This document shows positions 1 through 4,215 of a stretch of DNA of 5,274 nt, piece by piece. The DNA comes from Proteobacteria bacterium UBA6492. GTDB taxonomy: Bacteria > Pseudomonadota > Gammaproteobacteria > UBA6429 > Thiohalophilaceae. The stretch covers positions 989 through 6,262 of the forward strand of contig DJMK01000069.1 in NCBI GenBank assembly GCA_002436485.1, given 5' to 3'. The notes under the pieces were generated by a model. That model did not search any database, had not been told where the DNA came from, and saw only the letters and a program-made list of their open reading frames with translations. The position numbers were made by a program, and so were the translations under genes. How positions within the stretch are numbered: the first letter of the stretch is position 1; every line of letters begins with the position of its first letter.

Positions 1-128
1 GGCAAGCTGAGCAGGATGGGCTGATAGAGTGGAAGCTGCATCGTATCGTGCCAACTGCAAAAGGAATGCTGTATCATAACAACTTGCTTGAACGATTCCT
101 GCCAGAAAACCATGACGAAGCAAACTGA
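1..128 (+). CDS. hemW: Radical SAM family heme chaperone HemW, C-terminal end (5' truncated by window)
   Basis: The frame whose first full codon is at 3 is open from the left edge to the TGA at 126-128 and gives the last 41 residues of a protein. The visible tail has the signature of the HemW/HemN-like C-terminal winged-helix region: a 'DGLIEW' stretch, then 'IVPTAKGM' (family pattern: hydrophobic-x-T-x-x-G-r/k), then 'NNLLERFLPEN', which matches the 'LNSLLELFL' type ending of E. coli HemW. HemW is a cytosolic 4Fe-4S radical SAM protein that binds heme and delivers it to respiratory enzymes; it was long misannotated as oxygen-independent coproporphyrinogen oxidase. The catalytic CxxxCxxC motif lies outside the window, so the call rests on the tail only. 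In E. coli, hemW and trmB are also neighbours in the broad sense, which fits the trmB gene further right. The end overlaps the start of the next gene by 17 bases, suggesting co-transcription. Confidence 0.75.
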   Translation, partial: QAEQDGLIEWKLHRIVPTAKGMLYHNNLLERFLPENHDEAN

Positions 129-366
129 ACCATATACACCCATCGCCTGTGGCCTGCACAGTGAATACGAACTGGCGATCATGCATCGCCGTACAATGTT
201 GCTGACATGGCAAGATGAAAACAGCGAAATGCATACAGCTACCTTGCTACCGGTTGATATGATAACTCGTGACAAGCAGGAGTTTTTGATAGTCCGGGAC
301 AATAACGCCATGACCTTCGAGATACGGCTGGATAAAATCATTAAAACAGATCCAAAAATGGAATGA
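112..366 (+). CDS. rof: Rho-binding antiterminator, Rof/YaeO family
   Basis: This 84-residue protein aligns along its whole length with E. coli Rof (YaeO). It has 'YTPIACGLHSEYELAI' at residues 8-23 (E. coli has YxPIxCxxxxxxELA), a central strand region, and the closing block 'EFLIVRDNNAMTFEIRLDKI' at 57-76 (E. coli EYLVV...ELRLDKI). Rof is a small Sm-like beta-fold protein that binds the N-terminal RNA-binding domain of the Rho hexamer and blocks its loading onto RNA, so it relieves Rho-dependent termination. The ATG at 112 is chosen because it puts the conserved block near the N-terminus as in the family. The same frame stays open to a TTG at 88, but neither start has a clear Shine-Dalgarno sequence. 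The ATG lies inside the last codons of hemW, so translational coupling would explain the weak ribosome site. Membership is well supported by motif; actual Rho binding is inferred. Confidence 0.75.
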   Translation: MTKQTEPYTPIACGLHSEYELAIMHRRTMLLTWQDENSEMHTATLLPVDMITRDKQEFLIVRDNNAMTFEIRLDKIIKTDPKME

Positions 367-375
367 GAAATCCTG

Positions 376-732
376 ATGCGTAGCCGTTATCAAGACATCG
401 TCACCTATACAACCAAAGATGGTTCACTCATTCGTGAACTGATGCATCCGCAACAACACGGAAATCGAAAACAAAGCCTGGCAGAAGCCATTGTGCACCC
501 AGGTGATAAAACACGCTTACATCGCCATCTGAACACCGAGGAGCTATACCATATAACCCAGGGCACCGGTCGAATGACGCTGGGCAACAAGCAATTTGAA
601 GTAGTGGTAGGTGATACTGTGGCAATCATACCGGGCACACCACATTGCATTGAAAATATCGGGCAGGATGATTTACATATTCTCTGTTGTTGTACACCGC
701 CATATTCTCACGAAGACTCTGAACTAATTTAG
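376..732 (+). CDS. Single-domain cupin, metal-binding, function unknown
   Basis: This is a 118-residue small cupin. Cupin motif 1 is clear: PGDKTRLHRH at 42-51 followed by E55/E56 and G63, giving metal ligands H49, H51 and a glutamate. Motif 2 is GDTVAIIPGTPHCIENIG at 79-96, with H90 as the fourth ligand. All residues needed for one mononuclear metal centre are present. Such stand-alone cupins range from mannose-6-phosphate isomerase-like enzymes to dioxygenases and regulatory sugar or ligand binders, and the sequence alone does not choose between these. Three consecutive cysteines (104-106) follow the barrel strands and are unusual for a cytosolic cupin. There is no signal peptide or membrane segment. 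The ATG lies 9 bases after the rof stop and 26 bases before the BLUF gene, so it is probably part of the same transcript. The fold call is secure; substrate and role are unknown. Confidence 0.85.
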   Translation: MRSRYQDIVTYTTKDGSLIRELMHPQQHGNRKQSLAEAIVHPGDKTRLHRHLNTEELYHITQGTGRMTLGNKQFEVVVGDTVAIIPGTPHCIENIGQDDLHILCCCTPPYSHEDSELI

Positions 733-758
733 TATCGTTCTGGCAGTTTAATAACCCT

Positions 759-1181
759 GTGAAACACGAACTTCTATACACAAGCCTGGCCGTACGCGAA
801 ATGGATGCCAATGATTTAACTGCATTGTTGACACAGTCCCGTGAGAAAAACGCCCGCCTGAAAATAACTGGCTTGCTTATATATGGTAAGCGCGAATTCT
901 TACAACTATTGGAAGGTAACAAAGAGGATATTTTTGACCTTTACAACACCATTGTGAAAGATAAACGCCATCAACAGGTCAATTTATTGTGGGATGGTGC
1001 AATTGATGATCGAAGTTTTAAAGACTGGTCCATGGCTTTTTTAAATATTGACGACATCAATCTGGAAAAACTGAAAGGATATTCATCCTTTTTACAGCAA
1101 GGCCTGGCTTCACTTCACCTGACTGGCAACAAGTCAATCGGACGGCGCTTGTTAATAGACCTGCGGGATGAATTTCTTTAA
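759..1181 (+). CDS. Short BLUF-domain blue-light photoreceptor
   Basis: This 140-residue protein begins with a complete BLUF (blue light using FAD) domain, residues 3-95. The photoactive residues are all present: Y7 (flavin-proximal tyrosine, in 'LLYTSL'), N31 in 'REKNARLKITGLL', Q49 in 'FLQLLEG', and W90/M92 in 'FKDWSMAF'. The 'GLLIYG', 'QLLEG' and 'DKRHQQV' blocks are typical of the family. Light rearranges the tyrosine-glutamine hydrogen-bond network around FAD and alters the C-terminal helices. Residues 96-140 form a mainly helical tail; there is no EAL, GGDEF or other output domain, so this is a short BLUF protein expected to signal by binding a partner. The start is GTG at 759, which places Y7 at the usual distance from the N-terminus; no strong Shine-Dalgarno sequence is visible. 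It is last in the hemW-rof-cupin series and converges on sixA with a 16-base gap. Confidence 0.93.
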   Translation: MKHELLYTSLAVREMDANDLTALLTQSREKNARLKITGLLIYGKREFLQLLEGNKEDIFDLYNTIVKDKRHQQVNLLWDGAIDDRSFKDWSMAFLNIDDINLEKLKGYSSFLQQGLASLHLTGNKSIGRRLLIDLRDEFL

Positions 1182-1197
1182 AAACCGGCCATAGCAA

Positions 1198-1638
1198 CTA
1201 GGGTGACACTACCCATTCAACTCGCCAGTCACCATGAGTGTTATCCAGACAAAAAACGCTTCCTGGCGCGATATTCATACCATGGTTTTCGCCGGTCAAG
1301 CGGGTCAATAGCATCGGGACAAACGGTAAATGACTGGTTACCAGCGTGTCCTGCTGCCAGGTTTCTAACTCGGGAATGAGCTCACGCGGATCATCGTTGG
1401 GCTTCAGGCCAGTCTTCATCTGCGGAGTGACTGCCGGTGCCAGCCTTTCTGCCATGATAAGTGCCGTTTGCTTCGCGCGAATCTTCTCGCTGTGTAATAC
1501 CCGGTCAAAAGTTACACCCTGATCTGCAAGTCGTTTTGCCAGTTGCTCGATCTCCTGCCGGCCCTGCTCCGTCAACCCCTCCTCGGGGTCCTCTTGAACA
1601 GCGGCCGCCTTTCCATGGCGCATCAAATAAAGCTTCAT
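1198..1638 (-). CDS. sixA: Phosphohistidine phosphatase SixA
   Basis: This is a 146-residue histidine phosphatase (phosphoglycerate mutase-like) superfamily protein of SixA size. The N-terminus MKLYLMRHGKA carries the RHG motif with catalytic H8, the same position as in E. coli SixA. R53 in 'SEKIRAKQTA' is the second phosphate-binding arginine, and H103 in 'TSHLPFV' is the second active-site histidine. SixA removes phosphate from phosphohistidine on small carrier domains; in E. coli the reported substrates are the ArcB HPt domain and the nitrogen-PTS protein NPr. The start at 1638 is chosen because it reproduces the family N-terminus and leaves an AAAAGA-like purine stretch at a workable distance. 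An in-frame ATG at 1644 adds two residues and sits directly against those purines. The gene is convergent with the BLUF gene and divergent from mak. The family is certain; the substrate here is inferred. Confidence 0.9.
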   Translation of the reverse strand: MKLYLMRHGKAAAVQEDPEEGLTEQGRQEIEQLAKRLADQGVTFDRVLHSEKIRAKQTALIMAERLAPAVTPQMKTGLKPNDDPRELIPELETWQQDTLVTSHLPFVPMLLTRLTGENHGMNIAPGSVFCLDNTHGDWRVEWVVSP

Positions 1639-1672
1639 GGGCATGTCTTTTCAGTTTGCTGATTACCTGCAA

Positions 1673-1701
1673 AATATAGTACATCTTTTTAACAACAACT
1701 A
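1673..1701 (-). promoter_or_regulatory. Possible sigma-70 promoter for sixA
   Basis: Read on the minus strand, TATATT (1678-1673) is a plausible -10 box, 17 bases after TAGTTG (1701-1696), a poor -35. This would give a 5' leader of roughly 28 bases before the sixA ATG. The -10 match and AT-rich context are visible; function is inferred and the -35 is weak. Confidence 0.25.
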
Positions 1702-1715
1702 AACTCTGCCTGGCG

Positions 1716-1730
1716 CACAGATTGACTGTG
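1716..1730. repeat. Short inverted repeat in the sixA-mak divergent region
   Basis: CACAG (1716-1720) and CTGTG (1726-1730) form perfect 5-base inverted arms around a 5-base spacer, 31 bases before the mak start codon. It could be an operator half-site pair or a small hairpin in the mak leader. The arms have the opposite orientation to a Crp site (TGTGA-N6-TCACA), so it is not a canonical Crp box. Five-base arms can arise by chance. Confidence 0.3.
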
Positions 1731-1761
1731 ACTCGCTTAATCTTTGTGGTAATAAACCAGC

Positions 1762-2661
1762 ATGAGAATTGGTATTGACCTGGGTGGCACCAAGATCGAG
1801 GGCATTGCCCTCGGTAATGATGGCGAAGAGCTGTTTCGCAAAAGGGTGCCCACACCACGCGCTGACTACCCGGCAACGCTGCAGGCGATTTGCGGCCTGG
1901 TCGAGGAGATCGAACAACAAACCGACCAGCAAGGCAGCGTGGGAGTGGGCATTCCCGGTGCCATCTCGCCCCATACCGGCCTGGTGAAAAATGCCAATTC
2001 AACCTGGCTGATTGGGCAGCCGCTGAAACAACACCTGGAGGAACAGTTACAACGGGAAGTGCGTATCAGCAATGACGCCAATTGTTTCGTCGTCTCCGAG
2101 GCCACGGACGGTGCCGCTCAGAATGTACGAGTGGTCTTCGGTGTCATCATCGGTACCGGCACCGGTGGTGGCATCGCGATTGACCGGGCACCGCTGACCG
2201 GTGCCAATGCCATCGGCGGCGAGTGGGGACATAATCCCCTGCCATGGCCGAAGGGTGACGAGTTGCCGGGTCCCAGCTGCTACTGCGGCCAACATGGCTG
2301 TATCGAGACCTTCCTGTCCGGGCCGGGCTTTGAACGGGATTTTCTCGCCCACGGCGGGTCAGCCCTGTCAGCCAAAGACATCGTCAAAAAGGCGGCCAAT
2401 GGGGATCCGCTGGCAGAAGCGGCGCTAGGCCGCTATGAGCAGCGCATGGCCCGAGCACTGGCCAGCGTCATCAATATTCTTGACCCGGACGTAATCGTAC
2501 TGGGCGGTGGCATGTCTAATGTAGAGCGGCTCTACGAAAATGTACCCCGGCTATGGGACCAGTATGTGTTCTCGGACCAGGTTAGCACCCGGCTGGTAGC
2601 GCCCAAATATGGTGATTCGAGCGGGGTACGCGGTGCTGCCTGGCTTTGGCAAATTGATTAA
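1762..2661 (+). CDS. mak: Fructokinase (ROK family), Mak-type
   Basis: This 299-residue ROK kinase resembles E. coli Mak (formerly YajF) along its whole length. It has the N-terminal phosphate loop MRIGIDLGGTK (1-11), 'GIPGAISPHTG' (63-73), 'VKNANSTWL' (75-83), 'NDANC' (104-108, with D105 the expected catalytic base), the second phosphate loop 'IGTGTGGG' (130-137) and 'GEWGHNPLPW' (153-162). The ROK zinc site is H157 with C173, C175 and C180 in 'CYCGQHGCIE'. The C-terminal 'NILDPDVIVLGGGMSNV' (238-254) and 'GDSSGVRGAAWLW' (284-296) are close matches to Mak. The enzyme phosphorylates fructose (and in E. coli, weakly, mannose) at the 6-hydroxyl using ATP, feeding glycolysis in the cytosol. The ATG start gives the canonical N-terminus. 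It is divergent from sixA, and 57 bases upstream of a Crp-type regulator on the same strand. Close similarity to Mak makes fructokinase more likely than glucokinase or N-acetylglucosamine kinase, but substrate is inferred. Confidence 0.93.
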   Translation: MRIGIDLGGTKIEGIALGNDGEELFRKRVPTPRADYPATLQAICGLVEEIEQQTDQQGSVGVGIPGAISPHTGLVKNANSTWLIGQPLKQHLEEQLQREVRISNDANCFVVSEATDGAAQNVRVVFGVIIGTGTGGGIAIDRAPLTGANAIGGEWGHNPLPWPKGDELPGPSCYCGQHGCIETFLSGPGFERDFLAHGGSALSAKDIVKKAANGDPLAEAALGRYEQRMARALASVINILDPDVIVLGGGMSNVERLYENVPRLWDQYVFSDQVSTRLVAPKYGDSSGVRGAAWLWQID

Positions 2662-2718
2662 ATCCTGAACGTTTTTAGAGGTAAAGAACCCAGCGCCAAA
2701 GCCGATATTCATTAGGTA

Positions 2719-3405
2719 ATGTACCGCCTTCAAGATCACAAAGACGTCGTTGTTATTAACCAGGAAGCTATCAGCCGTTTCCTGTCGTTCTGTCATACCA
2801 CCGAGGTTCCAAAGAAGGGCCTGATTCTGAGGGCCGGTTCACCAGCTAACAAGCTTTATTACCTGGTGGAGGGGTCCGCATCGGTCATCGACTCCGACGA
2901 GGACGGTAACGAAATAATCCTGGCCTATCTGAATGCCGGTGACTTTATCGGTGAGCTGGGCCTGTTCTATCGCAGCAACGAACGGACAGCCAACATTCGC
3001 GCACGCACCAACTGTATTCTGGCAGAAATTGAATATGCAAAGTTACGCGAACTGTTCGATACAGAGTTAAAAAAAGAACATCCACATATCCTGACCGCGG
3101 TCGGCTTACAGCTGGCACAACGCCTGTTGCAGACCAGTCGCCGAGTTACCCGGCTTGCCTTTATGGATGTACACGGCCGCATAGCTCGAACTCTTTCGGA
3201 GCTATGTTCTCAACCCGATGCCAAGACCCATCCCAAGGGCATGCAGTTACATATTTCCCGGCAAGAGATAGCACGGATTGTTGGCTGTAAACGCGAGACC
3301 GTTGGCCGGGTATTAAAATCCATGCAGGAAGATAACCTGGTAGAAGCCAAGGGTATGGATATCGTGGTCTACGACAAGGTAATGCGTGCTTACCCGGCCA
3401 TCTAG
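2719..3405 (+). CDS. crp: Crp/Vfr-type cAMP-responsive transcriptional regulator
   Basis: This 228-residue Crp/Fnr-family protein has an N-terminal cyclic-nucleotide-binding beta roll (about 20-120), a dimerisation helix (about 122-147) and a C-terminal winged helix (about 150-220). The cAMP pocket is nearly intact: 'GDFIGELGLF' (74-83, with G78 and E79), R89-T90 in place of the usual R-S, and T139-S140 on the long helix. The recognition helix 'GCKRETVGRVL' (189-199) keeps R192, E193 and R197, the residues that read TGTGA half-sites in E. coli Crp, and 'QPDAKTHPKGMQLHISRQEIARIVG' is near-diagnostic for Crp orthologues. There is no Fnr-type N-terminal cysteine cluster. It is longer than E. coli Crp (210), with a longer N-terminus, extra residues near 114-122 and a short tail after 'VVYD'. 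The ATG at 2719 has an AGG only two bases upstream; no better in-frame start is seen. It may be co-transcribed with mak and abuts trmB stop to stop. Confidence 0.88.
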   Translation: MYRLQDHKDVVVINQEAISRFLSFCHTTEVPKKGLILRAGSPANKLYYLVEGSASVIDSDEDGNEIILAYLNAGDFIGELGLFYRSNERTANIRARTNCILAEIEYAKLRELFDTELKKEHPHILTAVGLQLAQRLLQTSRRVTRLAFMDVHGRIARTLSELCSQPDAKTHPKGMQLHISRQEIARIVGCKRETVGRVLKSMQEDNLVEAKGMDIVVYDKVMRAYPAI

Positions 3406-4107
3406 TCAAACGCTGTTTTCAGCAAGCTTTTTTTTAAATAACAAATCCCATACGCCGTGACCCAGACGTTGGCCGCGTTGCTCAAACTTAGTTAAAGGAC
3501 GGTAGTCCGGTCGCGGGCTGTAATTGCCTTCACCGGCCAGGTTGTTAAAGCCTTGCGCGGCCGACATCACTTCCATCATCTGCAATGCATAATCTTCCCA
3601 GTCCGTGGCCAGGTGTACGATGCCACCTGCTTTGAGTTTTTGCGCCAGGAGTTGCACGAAGACCGGTTGCACCAGTCGGCGTTTGTGATGTTTCTTTTTG
3701 TGCCAGGGATCGGGGAAAAAAATGTGCACCGCATCCAGGCATGTATCCGGCAAACGATATTTTAATACCTCTACTGCATCGTCACAAATCACACGCAAGT
3801 TCGTTAACTGGCGCTTTTCAACCTGTAATAACAAGTTACCGACACCCGGACGGTGCACTTCGATACCAAGGTAATCCTTTTCGGGATAATCAGCCGCCAT
3901 ACTTGCAAGCGATTCCCCATTACCAAAACCAATCTCCAGTATCTTAGGCGCCTGACGGCCAAATAACTGTACCAGGTCGAGAACTCTGTTGTCGTTGGAA
4001 ATTCCATAAACGGGAAACAACTCATCCAGTGCGCGTTGCTGTCCCTTGGTGATACGTCCTTCACGACGCACGAAGCTGCGAATCTTGCGTTTGAATTTTT
4101 CTTCCAA
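3406..4107 (-). CDS. trmB: tRNA (guanine-N7-)-methyltransferase TrmB
   Basis: This 233-residue class I SAM methyltransferase modifies G46 in the variable loop of tRNAs to m7G. Numbering from the chosen start, it has 'KIRSFVRREGRITKGQ' (8-23), the typical TrmB opening; SAM motif I 'LEIGFGNG' (57-64); the motif II acid E83 in 'GIEVHRPGVG'; 'DDAVEVL' (109-115); the hallmark 'FFPDPWHKKKHHKRR' (130-144); 'LATDWEDYA' (166-174); and 'TKFEQRGQRLGHGVWDL' (206-222). The frame is open further upstream to an ATG at 4245, but that would add 46 non-family residues and overlap the divergent channel gene. The TTG at 4107 has GGAG seven bases upstream and gives a length near E. coli TrmB (239), so it is preferred. 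The TGA stop directly abuts the crp stop codon. The family and activity are secure; the TTG start is well argued but unproven. Confidence 0.93.
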   Translation of the reverse strand: MEEKFKRKIRSFVRREGRITKGQQRALDELFPVYGISNDNRVLDLVQLFGRQAPKILEIGFGNGESLASMAADYPEKDYLGIEVHRPGVGNLLLQVEKRQLTNLRVICDDAVEVLKYRLPDTCLDAVHIFFPDPWHKKKHHKRRLVQPVFVQLLAQKLKAGGIVHLATDWEDYALQMMEVMSAAQGFNNLAGEGNYSPRPDYRPLTKFEQRGQRLGHGVWDLLFKKKLAENSV

Positions 4108-4114
4108 GCGTTTT

Positions 4115-4118
4115 CTCC
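4115..4118 (-). promoter_or_regulatory. trmB: Shine-Dalgarno sequence deciding the trmB TTG start
   Basis: CTCC on the plus strand reads GGAG on the minus strand, seven bases before the TTG codon at 4107-4105. No ATG or GTG exists in the trmB frame between this point and the ATG at 4245, which lies inside the divergent channel gene. This makes TTG the most sensible start. Confidence 0.65.
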
Positions 4119-4215
4119 ATTGACCGGTCAACAGTTGGTTTTCTTGCCATGCCTGATTACAAATCGCTGTAGAATGTCTTATGATTATCCCATCTGTTAA
4201 CGGAAAAGTCCCACG

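Noticed and set aside
88..111. TTG start for the Rof protein that adds eight residues
   Set aside because: The ATG at 112 gives the family-like N-terminus; the extension has no family similarity and no ribosome site at a usable distance.
626..922. 98-codon minus-strand open frame across the cupin and BLUF genes
   Set aside because: It is a shadow of two genes with intact catalytic and cofactor motifs.
1202..1233. GGTGAC and GTCACC inverted arms at the sixA 3' end
   Set aside because: Six-base arms with a 20-base loop lie inside coding sequence and no T run follows, so this is compatible with chance.
1727..1742. Crp binding site upstream of mak
   Set aside because: Only the TGTGA half is present; the second half reads TAATC rather than TCACA.
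1505..2002. 165-codon open frame on the minus strand across sixA and mak
   Set aside because: It is antisense to two strongly supported genes and their intergenic region, and its translation is rich in Arg, Pro and Gly with no recognisable domain.
3412..3435. Possible intrinsic terminator after crp: GCTG-TTTT-CAGC followed by a T run
   Set aside because: The stem is only four base pairs, four bases separate it from the T run, and the T run is explained by the lysine codons of the TrmB C-terminus on the other strand.
4144..4175. Promoter for the channel gene (TTGCCA and TAGAAT)
   Set aside because: Both hexamers are good individually, but the 20-base spacing is too long for a normal sigma-70 promoter. 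A TATGAT at 4180-4185 competes and also lacks a good -35.
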